Below, one piece after another: positions 17,177-26,675 of a stretch of 64,000 nucleotides of DNA. Within the stretch, counting starts at the first letter, position 1, and every line of letters starts with the position of its first letter. The DNA comes from CBDBIG01 sp965205845 [NCBI: bacterium] (GTDB lineage: Bacteria > SAR324), in the NCBI GenBank assembly GCA_965205845.1, contig CBDBIG010000002.1, positions 558,001 to 622,000 on the forward strand, read 5' to 3'. A program made the position numbers and the translations under genes. The notes beneath the pieces were generated by a model. The model was not told the origin of the DNA. It saw only the letters and a list, made by a program, of their open reading frames with translations, and ran no database searches.

Positions 17177-17791
17177 ATGAATATCTCTTTCCAAACCCGC
17201 CTTCTTTGTTTGCAAGCTGCTTTTGTGGGTTCGTTGGTGATGTCGGCCATTTTGGCGTCCAAAATCATTCAAATAGGTCCGTTTATTGCGCCTGCTGGGG
17301 TGTTTCCCTTTGCCCTTACCTTTTTGGTTACCGACATTATTGCGGAAGTAGAGGGGGATGCAAAAGCACGCAGTCTTGCAGGGGTGGGTTTGGTAGCCTT
17401 GGTGCTTTGTATGGCTTGGGTGCAGCTGGCCATTGTGTTGCCTGCGGCATCTTTTTGGAAGCAGCAAGCCGCCTTTGCTACTTTGTTGGAAACGGGTTTT
17501 AGGGTTGCTTTGGCTAGCATTGCAGCGTATGTTGTTAGTCAATGGACTGATATATGGTTGTTTGACCGCATTCGTCAGTTATCCACAGGACGCATGCTCT
17601 GGTTGCGTAACACACTTTCCACCATCTGCTCCCAGTTCCTTGACAGCAGTGTGTTTATTACTTTGGCTTTTGTGGGTAAATTTCCCGTGTTACCCCTCGT
17701 TTTGGGGCAATGGGTGCTTAAAGTGTGTATCGCCTTGCTCGATACCCCTTTGGTGTACGCGGGGGTAATGTGGCTACGCTGGAAAAAATAG
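17177..17791 (+). CDS. yhhQ: Queuosine precursor transporter, YhhQ/VUT family
   Basis: A 204-residue inner-membrane protein with about six hydrophobic helices. The family markers SAILASKIIQIGPFIAPAG, FPFALTFLVTDIIAEV and SQWTDIWLFDRIRQ are visible, as is the acidic/Asn pattern around FLDSSVFITLAF. YhhQ proteins import queuosine precursors such as preQ0/preQ1 for tRNA modification. The start is placed at ATG 17177 (MNISFQTRLL) because the family begins at about this point. No queuosine biosynthesis genes are seen in the window. Confidence 0.85.
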   Translation: MNISFQTRLLCLQAAFVGSLVMSAILASKIIQIGPFIAPAGVFPFALTFLVTDIIAEVEGDAKARSLAGVGLVALVLCMAWVQLAIVLPAASFWKQQAAFATLLETGFRVALASIAAYVVSQWTDIWLFDRIRQLSTGRMLWLRNTLSTICSQFLDSSVFITLAFVGKFPVLPLVLGQWVLKVCIALLDTPLVYAGVMWLRWKK

Positions 17792-17940
17792 GCTGTGCTA
17801 AAAAAATTCTGCTAAGTGCTTTGTGGATGCGAGCCAGATCAGTTTTTTGCACGGCGGTTCGTGCGTGGCTTTGTGTATTGCTGTTTAAACCCATCCGTCA
17901 AAGCATTTCCCTCACCCTAAGTTGTTAAGATTGGTTCCTG

Positions 17941-19320
17941 TTGTTAGCAAAAGACGTTATTTCTCGAATTATTGAACAAGGATGCACACTGGGTGCAAAC
18001 TTTGTAGACGTATTTGTGGAACACTCTGAAAGTGCTGGTGTGGGCTTGCTCGATCGCAAGATTGACCAAATGCAGCACCATACTTCTTTTGGAATTGGAG
18101 TGCGCTTGCTGTACGGCAGCCAAGCGTATTATGGCTACAGTTCCGACCCCGATGAAGCAGGTCTGCTTGAACTCACCCGTAATTTGGGCCAGGCACATGC
18201 CCAGGGCCAGCCCACCACAGCAAACCCTTTAAAGCGCCAAACGGTAGATGACCGCCATGTGGTGGTGAAGCACCCTAACAGCGTAGCCGCCAAGGAACGC
18301 CTTGATTTACTGCGCCAAATCGATGCTTACACCCGCGAGATGGGCAGCGATATTCGTCAAGTGGGTGCGGGGGTTTCCGAGAAATCACGGCAGGTACTCA
18401 TTGCCAATAGCGAGGGGCGCTTTGTGGAAGATAACCGCCAATATTCGAGGCTGCACATTTCGGCCGTGGCAGATAAAGGTCAAGGCCCACAGGCAGGCAT
18501 GGAAAGCCCTGGAGCGTTGGGTGGCTACGAATTTTTTGAAGGGCTTAATATCAAAGAGTTGGCTGAATCCACGGCCAGTTCTGCTTTGCGCATGGCGGGC
18601 GCGGGCTACGTTCAAGGTGGGGCGATGCCCGTTGTATTAGGCAATGGTTTTGGTGGGGTTATTTTTCATGAAGCCTGCGGGCACCCTTTGGAAACCGAGG
18701 CGATTCGCAAAAATGCTTCTCCCTTTGCGGGGAAAGTGGGCGAGAAGGTAGCGCAGCCCGTACTCACCGCAGTGGACGATGGCTTGTTAGCAAACCACTG
18801 GGGTTCTGTTAATGTCGACGATGAAGGTGAACCTGCCCAGCGTACCGTGCTGATTGAAAATGGCGTGTTACAGGGCTATTTAAGTGACCGCATTGGTGCT
18901 TCTCAGGTGGGCATCTCACGCACGGGGTCGGCACGCAGGGAAAACTACCGATACGCCCCTGTAAGCCGCATGCGTAACACCTATATTGAATGCGGACCGC
19001 ACAAAGTGGACGAGGTGATTGCCTCGGTTGAAGAAGGCCTTTATGCCTTTAAAATGGGCGGTGGGTCGGTGGACCCTGCGACGGGCGAGTTTAATTTTTC
19101 TGTGCAAGAGGGCTACATTATTCGCCATGGTAAAATAGCAGAACCCGTACGCGGTGCAACCTTAATTGGCAAGGGTTATGAGGTGTTGCCTCGAATCTCG
19201 ATGATTGCTGATGATTTGGCATTTGCCGCGGGTATGTGTGGTGCTTCGAGTGGTTGGGTGCCTACCACGGTAGGGCAGCCTACCCTTAAAATTGACAGCA
19301 TTTTGGTAGGTGGGCGTTAG
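17941..19320 (+). CDS. tldD: Metalloprotease subunit TldD
   Basis: TldD is the catalytic partner of the TldD/TldE zinc protease, which trims modified peptides such as microcin B17 leaders and degrades CcdA. The HEACGH zinc motif is at residues 243-248 in FGGVIFHEACGHPLETE. The C-terminal domain has TGSARRENYRYAPVSRMRNTY and the final PTLKIDSILVGG. Length 459 is close to the usual ~480. Translation begins at TTG 17941. tldE follows after one base. Confidence 0.95.
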   Translation: MLAKDVISRIIEQGCTLGANFVDVFVEHSESAGVGLLDRKIDQMQHHTSFGIGVRLLYGSQAYYGYSSDPDEAGLLELTRNLGQAHAQGQPTTANPLKRQTVDDRHVVVKHPNSVAAKERLDLLRQIDAYTREMGSDIRQVGAGVSEKSRQVLIANSEGRFVEDNRQYSRLHISAVADKGQGPQAGMESPGALGGYEFFEGLNIKELAESTASSALRMAGAGYVQGGAMPVVLGNGFGGVIFHEACGHPLETEAIRKNASPFAGKVGEKVAQPVLTAVDDGLLANHWGSVNVDDEGEPAQRTVLIENGVLQGYLSDRIGASQVGISRTGSARRENYRYAPVSRMRNTYIECGPHKVDEVIASVEEGLYAFKMGGGSVDPATGEFNFSVQEGYIIRHGKIAEPVRGATLIGKGYEVLPRISMIADDLAFAAGMCGASSGWVPTTVGQPTLKIDSILVGGR

Positions 19321-19321
19321 C

Positions 19322-20689
19322 ATGAAAGAAAGCAGTGAGCCCCATTTACTGCCCGCAGCACAAGCACTTGACCACGTACTCTCCTTGGCCAAGCAAGCCC
19401 GTGAGGGGGATGTCGATGCGGTTGTGATGCGCAGTCGGTCGCTCACGGTCCGCGTACGCGAGGGGGGGATTGAAAAAGTAGACCAAAGCGCAGGGGTGTG
19501 CATTGGTATTCGTGTGCTGCAAAAAGGGCGCACAGGCCTTGCTTCTAGCGAGCGCCTTAGCCCCCAAGATTTAAAGCGCGCATTCGAACAAGCCCGCAGC
19601 AATGCACAATGGCAAGACGCCACCGAGGTAAGCATGCTCCCTGCACCTGGCAGCGTGCCACAGGCGGCACAGTTGCAAAAATACAACCCTGAGTTGGAGA
19701 AGCTCACCATCCAAACCCTTGCCCAGTTTGGTTTTGAAACCGAAGAGGCTATTCATCGCCTAGACAAGCGTGTGAGTGCCATCCCGCATTTGGCGATACA
19801 ACGCAGCTGGCAAGAGAGCATCGTTGCCTCAAGCCATGGCTTTTGTTACCGCTCCGCTGCCAATCAAGTAGAGGCAGGTTGCGCGGTGTTGGTGCAGGAA
19901 AACTCCCAAAGAAAAAGTGGATCCTATGGTTGGTCTGCGCGCCACTGGAAACCCGAACAGGCCAAGGTGATTGCTGAACAGGCGGTGAAGCGTGCCACCG
20001 ATTTGCTCCCCGCCAAAGCCATTGCCAATACCAAAATACCCGTTGTTTTAGATGAACACACGGCTCCCGATTTATTTAATCTTTACCTGGGTGCGTTTCA
20101 TGCAGAAGCAGTCCAAAAAGGCCTCTCACGCTTAAAGGGTCAATTGGACCAATGTATTGGTGCGTCCAATTTACACCTGCACGATGACCCCCATTTAAAG
20201 GGTGCTCCAGGTTCGCGTTATGTGGATACAGAAGGCGTGCTGACAAAACCTCAACCCCTCATTGCCGATGGACGCTTGGCCACTTTTTTGCACCACGTCG
20301 AAACGGCCAACAAAGATGGGGTTCCACCAACAGGTCATGCGGGGAGGGGTGCCCAGAGCGGTATTTCGGCACGTGCCCATAACTTGGTCATGCCCAAGGG
20401 GGATAAAAGTGTTGTCGAGTTATGTGCCCAGGCCCCGCGTTGTTTGCTGGTTACGGAGTTAGAAGGTGCCAGTGGTTGCAGCCCACTAAGTGGCGATATT
20501 TCGATTGGCGTACAAGGCATGCTTTATGAGCAAGGCCAGCCCGTGCAAGCGGTGGAGGCCGTGACGATTGCAGGCAATTTTTTTGACCTACTTAAAAACA
20601 TTCAAGCGTATGGCAACTGCTATCAACAAAACCTCTCTAGTCTATTCATTCCACCCATGATGATTGAGGGTTTTAGCATTTCCGGCTAG
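19322..20689 (+). CDS. tldE: Metalloprotease subunit TldE (PmbA)
   Basis: This is the non-metal-binding partner of TldD. It has the common fold (SNGFCYR-like block, PVVLDEHTAPDLFNLYLGAFHAEAVQKGLSRLKG in the middle, GCSPLSGDISIGVQG near the end) but no HExxxH motif. The chosen start is ATG 19322, directly after the tldD stop; an in-frame GTG at 19310 would overlap tldD. The tight spacing indicates a tldDE operon and balanced expression of the heterodimer. Confidence 0.95.
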   Translation: MKESSEPHLLPAAQALDHVLSLAKQAREGDVDAVVMRSRSLTVRVREGGIEKVDQSAGVCIGIRVLQKGRTGLASSERLSPQDLKRAFEQARSNAQWQDATEVSMLPAPGSVPQAAQLQKYNPELEKLTIQTLAQFGFETEEAIHRLDKRVSAIPHLAIQRSWQESIVASSHGFCYRSAANQVEAGCAVLVQENSQRKSGSYGWSARHWKPEQAKVIAEQAVKRATDLLPAKAIANTKIPVVLDEHTAPDLFNLYLGAFHAEAVQKGLSRLKGQLDQCIGASNLHLHDDPHLKGAPGSRYVDTEGVLTKPQPLIADGRLATFLHHVETANKDGVPPTGHAGRGAQSGISARAHNLVMPKGDKSVVELCAQAPRCLLVTELEGASGCSPLSGDISIGVQGMLYEQGQPVQAVEAVTIAGNFFDLLKNIQAYGNCYQQNLSSLFIPPMMIEGFSISG

Positions 20690-20752
20690 TGCGCTCGCGC
20701 ACCGTTATTCCCGAACAGGGGTCGTTTTTTTGGACGGGGGCTGCCTGTTTTT

Positions 20753-22042
20753 ATGAAAAAATCATATCACCCCGTGGATCTTTTGCCATCTCATTTTTCA
20801 GTGCCCTCCCTGCCTCCCCCCGATAACCCTCATTTGGTATTATCCCAAAATCACGGCATTCCCGCGACCAGCATCCACCCTCATGTACGTTATGTGTGCC
20901 ATTGGTTACAAAACCACGGCCATTATGCCTGGGTGGTAGGCGGTGCCGTACGCGATTTACTTTTAGGCCAAACCCCTAAAGATTTTGATGTGGCCACCTC
21001 TGCGCATCATGGTGAGGTAAAAAAAATTTTTCGCAATGTGCGCATTATTGGACGCCGTTTTCGCCTGGCACTGCTCGATTTTCCGCGGATGCAAATCGAG
21101 GTTTCCTCGTTTCGTGGTACCAGCAACAAATCGCCACACACGGGTCAACACCAAAACACCATGGGTACGCCCAGAGAAGACGCCTTGCGCAGAGATTTTA
21201 CCATCAATGCCATGGCCCTCGATCCCATGACCATGACCATTATTGACTATATTCAAGCCCAGCCCGACTTAAAGGCGCGCAATTTGCGTACCATTACCGC
21301 CCCCGAGGAATCCTTTCATGAAGACCCTGTGAGGATGATACGTGCCGTACGCTTTGAGCAACGCTTGGGTTTTACCATGTGTGACGAAATGCGTGACAGC
21401 ATTTTGCAGCTGGCATCCTTGTTAAACGAGGTCAGCCGTCACCGTTTGAACGAGGAAATGCAGCGCTTTTTATCTCATGGATTTGCGGTAAAGGCATTTG
21501 CACAATTTTGCACCATGGGCTTGCTTGAACCTTTAATGGGGGTAGCATCGCGCAAGGCGCTGTTTGCAAGTGCGGTGCAAAAAAATTTGCTGCCTCGGTT
21601 GCAAAATCTGCTTAAAGCCATGGACGCCTTTACCAAGGACGCCAAGGAGATGATGGCACCCACGGTGAGTTTGCTCGCTATTTTGTTTGTGATAACCCAC
21701 GGCGCGGTCCAAAAAAGCATGCTAGGCCTTAGTACCAATGCTAAGGGGCGCATGCCCCATGCCAATTTGCCCGAATTGCTTGTTCAATGGGGATTGTTAA
21801 ATGGACAGGTAGAACCCGCCGTGGAAATTTTGCAGGCCGCGCGTGCTTTGTTAGACTGCATGAAACGAGGGCGTGCCCCTGCCACGTGCCAAGAAAGAGG
21901 GGTGCGTGAGGGATGGCTGCTCTTGTTGGCACTGCGTAACGTACTGACCTTGGATAAACATTTTTTGAGCGATGGGCAGCAGCTCCTGTCCACCTTGCCC
22001 GACCTGCCCATATTAGACCACAGACGCATGGTGTTGTGTTGA
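20753..22042 (+). CDS. pcnB: Poly(A) polymerase / tRNA nucleotidyltransferase family protein (PcnB-like)
   Basis: A class II nucleotidyltransferase. The catalytic head has VVGGAVRDLLLG (61-72) and DFDVAT (77-82), with RRDFTINAMALDP (~183-195) and EDPVRMIRAVRFEQRLGF, which binds RNA and nucleotide. The head and neck domains match PcnB better than classical CCA enzymes, but sequence alone does not separate A-adding from CCA-adding activity reliably. The only tRNA gene in the window lacks CCA, so a CCA-adding enzyme must exist somewhere in the genome. The C-terminal ~150 residues are weakly conserved. The start is ATG 20753, 63 bp after tldE, possibly the same transcript. Confidence 0.85.
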   Translation: MKKSYHPVDLLPSHFSVPSLPPPDNPHLVLSQNHGIPATSIHPHVRYVCHWLQNHGHYAWVVGGAVRDLLLGQTPKDFDVATSAHHGEVKKIFRNVRIIGRRFRLALLDFPRMQIEVSSFRGTSNKSPHTGQHQNTMGTPREDALRRDFTINAMALDPMTMTIIDYIQAQPDLKARNLRTITAPEESFHEDPVRMIRAVRFEQRLGFTMCDEMRDSILQLASLLNEVSRHRLNEEMQRFLSHGFAVKAFAQFCTMGLLEPLMGVASRKALFASAVQKNLLPRLQNLLKAMDAFTKDAKEMMAPTVSLLAILFVITHGAVQKSMLGLSTNAKGRMPHANLPELLVQWGLLNGQVEPAVEILQAARALLDCMKRGRAPATCQERGVREGWLLLLALRNVLTLDKHFLSDGQQLLSTLPDLPILDHRRMVLC

Positions 22043-22224
22043 TTAAAACCACGTGCTACCCCACATCCTTTGGGGGCAACAAGGGGCTCCGCGCATCCAA
22101 AAAACCTCGCTTAAATGCCCGCTTTTACAATGGCTTTATGCCCATGTGCCTCGGATGGTGATGGCATGAGGGTCGCAAACTTTGTTTTGCCTGTGTGCCC
22201 ACCTGAAGATGGCGCAGGGATGGT

Positions 22225-23217
22225 TTACGGTGTTAAGCACTGGACCATTGTACGGGCCAGGTTTTCCATCAGCTGGGGATAGGTGCCCGTTTGTGGATTT
22301 AGGGTTGATCCTAAGGGATCTAACACGGCGGTTTTAAGCGAGGTGCCTTCCATTAAAATGCGAATCGATTTTGAAGAAAATTGAGGCTCTGAAAAAAGGC
22401 AGCGTATGTTGTGGGTTTGGATATGTGCTTTTAAAAGCGCCAAACTGCGCGGCAGGAGTGTGCTGGTGGTGGGCGAACTAATCGAGCCGACCGCACGCAG
22501 ATTGAAGGTTTTTTCAAATAACTGGTAGGCGTCGTGAAATACCAGATAAGGCGTGTTTTTCACGGGGCGGAGCTTGGTGGTAAGCCTGACTTTTAAGTCC
22601 CTCAAACGTACTTTCATGGCATTGGCATTGGCATGGTAGGTCATTGCATGTGCGGGGTGGGCTTGGGCCAAGGTGTGGGCAATAGATTGGGTGAGCAACA
22701 ACGCATTGTTAAGGCTTAGCCAAAGATGAAGGTCATTGCCTCCGCGGTGTTGATGGCTATTTGTTCGTGGCTTGCCAGGCAGGGGTGGTGTGCTGTGAGT
22801 GTTCGGAGTGTGCTTTTGATGGGTTGCCGTTTCCCAGATCCCATGGGGGCGCAGGGCAACCTGCAAAATACCCTTGATATGGGACAACCGCTGAACACGC
22901 CTGCCCGTGCCAAAATTTTGCAATGGTTTGGCCAGGTGGGTTTCAAGGCCAGGGCCAAGCCAAAAGATAATCGTGTGCCGCCGTATTTGGCGAATGGCAT
23001 GTGGGGTAATGCGGTAGTGGTGTGGCGAAACATGGGCTGGAATGAGCAAGGTGGGGGTGGCAACACCCTTCATCACGGCTGAAACCAACAGGTGAATGGG
23101 CATAACACTGCTTAACACGCGGGGTGTTTTTCCCAAGGCTGCGGAAGCCATGTAGGTGAGCATTCCTGGGACAAGCCACACAAGCAAGAAGGCTTTGAAC
23201 AACCGCGGGTGTTTCAA
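22225..23217 (-). CDS. znuA: Zinc ABC transporter substrate-binding protein (ZnuA-like)
   Basis: A periplasmic metal-binding protein of cluster A-I. A signal peptide covers residues ~1-29. His67 (HVSPHHYRI), the His-rich loop at 132-158, His164 (DLHLWLS), the FHDAYQLFEK block and LDPLG near the C-terminus match ZnuA ligands. The His-rich loop favours zinc over manganese. The transporter ATPase and permease (ZnuCB) are not adjacent. Zinc-dependent Zur control is likely for the family, but I cannot identify a convincing operator. Confidence 0.9.
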   Translation of the reverse strand: MKHPRLFKAFLLVWLVPGMLTYMASAALGKTPRVLSSVMPIHLLVSAVMKGVATPTLLIPAHVSPHHYRITPHAIRQIRRHTIIFWLGPGLETHLAKPLQNFGTGRRVQRLSHIKGILQVALRPHGIWETATHQKHTPNTHSTPPLPGKPRTNSHQHRGGNDLHLWLSLNNALLLTQSIAHTLAQAHPAHAMTYHANANAMKVRLRDLKVRLTTKLRPVKNTPYLVFHDAYQLFEKTFNLRAVGSISSPTTSTLLPRSLALLKAHIQTHNIRCLFSEPQFSSKSIRILMEGTSLKTAVLDPLGSTLNPQTGTYPQLMENLARTMVQCLTP

Positions 23218-23474
23218 AAGCGTGCCCTTTATACGGTTGCGTGTTGGGGATAACGGCGTGGTCTACGGCACGCAAGAAAGCCAATAGGATTTTAAAAAGC
23301 AGCAAGTTTTATGCAGCACTTTTGTGCTATAAATGCATTATCCGTGGCGGAATACAGCCTCATGCGTAAGAAAATCACGGAAACACACGCAACTGTCATT
23401 AGCCTTTTTTAAGGCCTTGAAACCAAGACGACTTTATTTTTAAACAACACCCTTTGGCAAGGAAAAAGGTAGTA

Positions 23475-23717
23475 ATGAAATTACCACTACGTTGGGGCGT
23501 GGTATTGCTGGCGGGCATCATGGGTTTGGCTTCGTGGCTAGGGCCTGGTCCAGCACGCTCTTTGGTGCTTATGGGGGGCATAGGGGTTGCGCTATGGACG
23601 GCCTTTAGTTTAAACATCACGCCACGCTCTGTGCTTGAGCAACCACCCCCTGAAGAGGATGAAGCATCGACAAAAGGCGAGGAGGAAGGGGACGGGGGCG
23701 CAGCAAAAACGGGGTAA
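23475..23717 (+). CDS. Small membrane protein, 80 residues
   Basis: ATG 23475 has a good ribosome site (aaaaaggtagta). The protein has two close hydrophobic segments (WGVVLLAGIMGLASWLG and SLVLMGGIGVALWTAF) and an acidic tail rich in Glu, Gly and Pro. No family recognised. It is convergent with nothing obvious and stands alone between znuA and the HEAT gene. Confidence 0.55.
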   Translation: MKLPLRWGVVLLAGIMGLASWLGPGPARSLVLMGGIGVALWTAFSLNITPRSVLEQPPPEEDEASTKGEEEGDGGAAKTG

Positions 23718-23853
23718 GCCGAACAAAGCATCCTTATAAAACCAAAGCCCTGCAAGGTCAAAAGCGTGACCGTTTAGCAAGGCCCGGGTTTTGCGAGGTT
23801 CGAATGGCTTGCCTCGTTGTGTCAAGGCACTATTTTTTAGTTAGTACCGCTAC

Positions 23854-23955
23854 TTATCCTTTGGGAGGGTTGTTCCCGCGCCCGCCGCCAGACTTATTGC
23901 CTGTAGTGCTAGGGGCATTGGTTGGGCCTCCGCCTTTATTGCCAGTCATAGGCAT
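23854..23955 (-). CDS. Tiny Gly/Asn-rich protein, 33 residues
   Basis: ATG at 23955 follows an AAGGAAAA ribosome site. The product starts MPMTGNKGGGPTN and ends RGNNPPKG, rich in Gly, Asn, Pro and Thr with no hydrophobic segment. The composition is unlike random shadow frames. Function unknown. Confidence 0.4.
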   Translation of the reverse strand: MPMTGNKGGGPTNAPSTTGNKSGGGRGNNPPKG

Positions 23956-24044
23956 TTTTCCTTTTGCAATGGGGGTAATTAAATACAACAACACCCGCCG
24001 CGCGAGCCTACTACATGTGCTGCGCAAAAGTTAAACACCTTATT

Positions 24045-24875
24045 TTAATGGATTACGTGTGAATGCACTTTAACCTTGCCCATTTCATCCAAGGCAATGT
24101 CGGCTTTTTTCTTTAACCACTCCAGCTTATAGTTGATTACGTGTAAAGGCACTTTAACCTTGCCCATTTCATCCAAGGCAATGTCGGCTTTTTTCTTTAA
24201 CCACCCCAGCTTATAGTTGATTACGTGTGAATGCACTTTAACCTTGCCCATTTCATCCAAGGCAATGTCGGCTTTTTTCTTTAACCACTCCAGCTTATAG
24301 TTGATTACGTGTAAAGGCACTTTAACCTTGCCCATTTCATCCAAGGCAATGTCGGCTTTTTTCTTTAACCACCCCAGCTTATAGTTGATTACGTGTGAAT
24401 GCACTTTAACCTTGCCCATTTCATCCAAGGCAATGTCGGCTTTTTTCTTTAACCACCCCAGCTTATAGTTGATTACGTGTGAATGCACTTTAACCTTGCC
24501 CATTTCATCCAAGGCAATGTCGGCTTTTTTCTTTAACCACCCCAGCTTATAGTTGATTACGTGTGAATGCACTTTAACCTTGCCCATTTCATCCAAGGCA
24601 ATGTCGGCTTTTTTCTTTAACCACTCCAGCTTATAGTTGATTACGTGTAAAGGCACTTTAACCTTGCCCATTTCATCCAAGGCAATGTCGGCTTTTTTCT
24701 TTAACCACCCCAGCTTATAGTTGATTACGTGTGAATGCACTTTAACCTTGCCCATTTCATCCAAGGCAATGTCGGCTTTTTTCTTTAACCACCCCAGCTT
24801 ATAGTTGATTACGTGTGAATGCACTTTAACCTTGCCCATTTCATCCAAGGCAATGTCGGCTTTTTCTTTGACCAC
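24045..24875 (-). pseudogene. Open run of 28-residue repeats downstream of the HEAT gene
   Basis: Ten copies of the 84-bp unit stay in one frame and would encode 276 residues of a repeated block containing WLKKKADIALDEMGKVKV and HVINYKLG. The block is the final helix pair of the HEAT gene at 25134-25826. Copies at 24890 and 24973 are 83 bp and break the frame, and one lost base at ~25135 creates the present stop of the parent gene. The ancestral gene could have read through all copies. Translation of this part alone seems unlikely, but an internal ATG (ATGGTCAAAG, 24873) exists. Confidence 0.5.
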
Positions 24876-25223
24876 CCCAGCTTATAGTTGATTACGTGTA
24901 AAGGCACTTTAACCTTGCCCATTTCATCCAAGGCAATGTCGGCTTTTTCTTTGACCACCCCAGCTTATAGTTGATTACGTGTAAAGGCACTTTAACCTTG
25001 CCCATTTCATCCAAGGCAATGTCGGCTTTTTTCTTTAACCACCCCAGCTTATAGTTGATTACGTGTAAAGGCACTTTAACCTTGCCCATTTCATCCAAGG
25101 CAATGTCGGCTTTTTTCTTTAACCACCCCAGCTTTAGTTGATTACGTGTGAATGCACTTTAACCTTGCCCATTTCATCCAAGGCAATGTCGGCTTTTTCT
25201 TTGACTATTTCGCTTTTGTCGTG
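24051..25223. repeat. 84-bp tandem repeat, 14 copies
   Basis: Units begin (gattacgtgt) at 24051, 24135, 24219, 24303, 24387, 24471, 24555, 24639, 24723, 24807, 24890, 24973, 25057 and 25140. Two sub-types alternate: gtgtgaatgcac (HSHV in protein) and gtgtaaaggcac (PLHV), and ccactcc versus ccacccc. Spacing is 84 bp except for three 83-bp steps. The last copy (25140) is the native 3' end of the HEAT gene. Confidence 0.95.
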
Positions 25224-25826
25224 TTTGGCTAGGTGCTCAATGTCTTTGATGAACTCACGGCAGCCACTTTGTCCCATAAGTTGAATGGTGTGCCAGCGCA
25301 CCAGCGGGTCTTCGTCGTGCAAAAAAACACCCATCCATCGGGCGTCTTTGCTGCCAATGATGTTTGCCAACGCGCGAATGACTGCAAGGCGAATTGTATT
25401 GCGATTCTCAGGGATTTTCTCCAAGTCGATCACATGGCTTTTGCCTTTAATCAATTTGCGCCAAGTGCTTACGCCCAGTAGCCTTAGCAAGGGGGAAACG
25501 GCTTTGCGATTCCCTGTGTCCCCTAAGGCTGTAACGATGACTTCAACAAACAATGGGTTTCCATTTTGGTGCTTGTGTAGCAAAAGCAGCAGTTGCTTGA
25601 GCGCTTTGGGGGATTGGTTACGCCCAAGGGCACCAATGGCGTACATTACCTGTGGGATATCCTTACCCCGACTCCAAGAAATCAGCATTGGCAAGGTGGT
25701 TTTTCCGTTCTTTTCCCGCTCAAGCAAACGCGCTGTCGCTTCACTACGCTGAACAACATCGCCACGGGTCAGGTTTTCCATCAAGGTTTTTAGCCGTTTT
25801 TCGCGTTCTTGTGTGTTGACTGCCAT
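25134..25826 (-). CDS. HEAT-repeat protein, 230 residues
   Basis: All-helical protein with HEAT-like repeats: VMYAIGALGRNQSPKALKQLLLLL, VIVTALGDTGNRKAVSPLLRLL, RLAVIRALANIIGS and VRWHTIQLMGQSG blocks, each an ALG/AL-D-G type helix pair. Such proteins are scaffolds for protein-protein contact. No enzymatic motif is seen. The C-terminus (EKADIALDEMGKVKVHSHVIN stop) is the seed of the 84-bp repeat array that follows it. The start at 25826 is preceded by aaaaataaag, a weak ribosome site. It is divergent from ispF, whose TTG start lies 35 bp away. Confidence 0.7.
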   Translation of the reverse strand: MAVNTQEREKRLKTLMENLTRGDVVQRSEATARLLEREKNGKTTLPMLISWSRGKDIPQVMYAIGALGRNQSPKALKQLLLLLHKHQNGNPLFVEVIVTALGDTGNRKAVSPLLRLLGVSTWRKLIKGKSHVIDLEKIPENRNTIRLAVIRALANIIGSKDARWMGVFLHDEDPLVRWHTIQLMGQSGCREFIKDIEHLAKHDKSEIVKEKADIALDEMGKVKVHSHVIN

Positions 25827-25860
25827 AGCGGTGCTTTATTTTTAAAAAGGAGCGTTAAAG

Positions 25861-26340
25861 TTGAACATTCGCGTGGGTTATGGGTTTGATGCGCATGGTT
25901 TTATTGCAGGAAGGCCTTTGATGATAGGTGGCATCCGGATAACCTATCCATTAGGGTTAGCTGGGCATTCAGATGCGGATGTGTTGTTGCATGCTGTCTG
26001 CGATGCGCTGCTTGGCGCTGCTGCTCTTGGGGATATCGGGCAACACTTTCCTTCTCACAAGGCACAATACCAAAATGCAAACAGCAGCAATTTGTTGGGT
26101 GAGGTGGTACTTAAAGTGCATCGAGCAGGCTGGCGTGTGGGGAATATTGACACCCTTATCATGGCTCAAGCACCGCGCATGGCTTTCTATGTACCTAAAA
26201 TTCGGAGCCATTTGGCGCGATGGCTCCACGTTTCACAAGCCTGTGTTTCTGTTAAGGCCACCACCACCGACCACATGGGCTTTATTGGGCGCAAGGAAGG
26301 GATTGCAGCCCAAGCAACCGTACTGCTGCATGTGCCGTAA
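25861..26340 (+). CDS. ispF: 2-C-methyl-D-erythritol 2,4-cyclodiphosphate synthase
   Basis: IspF converts CDP-ME 2-phosphate to MEcPP with release of CMP in the MEP isoprenoid pathway. Metal ligands D10, H12 (GYGFDAHGF) and H44 (GHSDADVLLHAVCDALLGA) are present, as are DIGQHFP and the trimer-forming TTDHMGFIGRKEGIAAQA. Length 159 is normal. Translation starts at TTG 25861 with a GGAG site 9 bases upstream. ispD, often adjacent or fused, is not in the window. Confidence 0.95.
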   Translation: MNIRVGYGFDAHGFIAGRPLMIGGIRITYPLGLAGHSDADVLLHAVCDALLGAAALGDIGQHFPSHKAQYQNANSSNLLGEVVLKVHRAGWRVGNIDTLIMAQAPRMAFYVPKIRSHLARWLHVSQACVSVKATTTDHMGFIGRKEGIAAQATVLLHVP

Positions 26341-26357
26341 ATCACTGCCCCCGCGTG

Positions 26358-26675
26358 TTAGGCAGAGGCAGATTTGTTTTTTATGGCGGTGGCACTCTCT
26401 TTCTTGCCTTTATCCGTGGTTTTGGAATCGCCCTTTTTCTCACTTTTCTCTCCCTTTGCAGCACTACTTTTGTCCGCGGCCGCCTTTGGGGGGGGCGCAC
26501 CGTATCCTTCTTTATACCAGCCACCACCTTTTAATTGAAAAGCACTTAGGGAGAGCTTGCGCATTACGGTTCCTTTTTTCTCACACAAGCATTCCCGTAA
26601 CGGTGCATCGGTAAAGCGCTGCAGATGTTCAAAATCTTCCCCACACGTTTCACAAGCATATTCGTAAATTGGCAT
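26358..26675 (-). CDS. FmdB-family zinc-ribbon regulatory protein
   Basis: N-terminal MPIYEYACETCGEDFEHLQ with Cys8/Cys11 and Cys29/Cys31 gives the FmdB CxxC...CxC zinc ribbon, followed by the conserved SAFQLKGGGWYKEGYG. The rest is a Lys/Ser/Ala-rich disordered tail, common in the family. FmdB proteins are small putative regulators of unproven function. It converges with ispF. Confidence 0.9.
   Translation of the reverse strand: MPIYEYACETCGEDFEHLQRFTDAPLRECLCEKKGTVMRKLSLSAFQLKGGGWYKEGYGAPPPKAAADKSSAAKGEKSEKKGDSKTTDKGKKESATAIKNKSASA

Noticed and set aside
23795-23818. Possible tRNA or tmRNA end (GAGGTTCGAATGG)
   Set aside because: Only a short inverted repeat; no acceptor stem or other arms could be built.
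24051-25223. CRISPR array
   Set aside because: Repeats are contiguous 83-84-bp units with no unique spacers, and they derive from a coding sequence.
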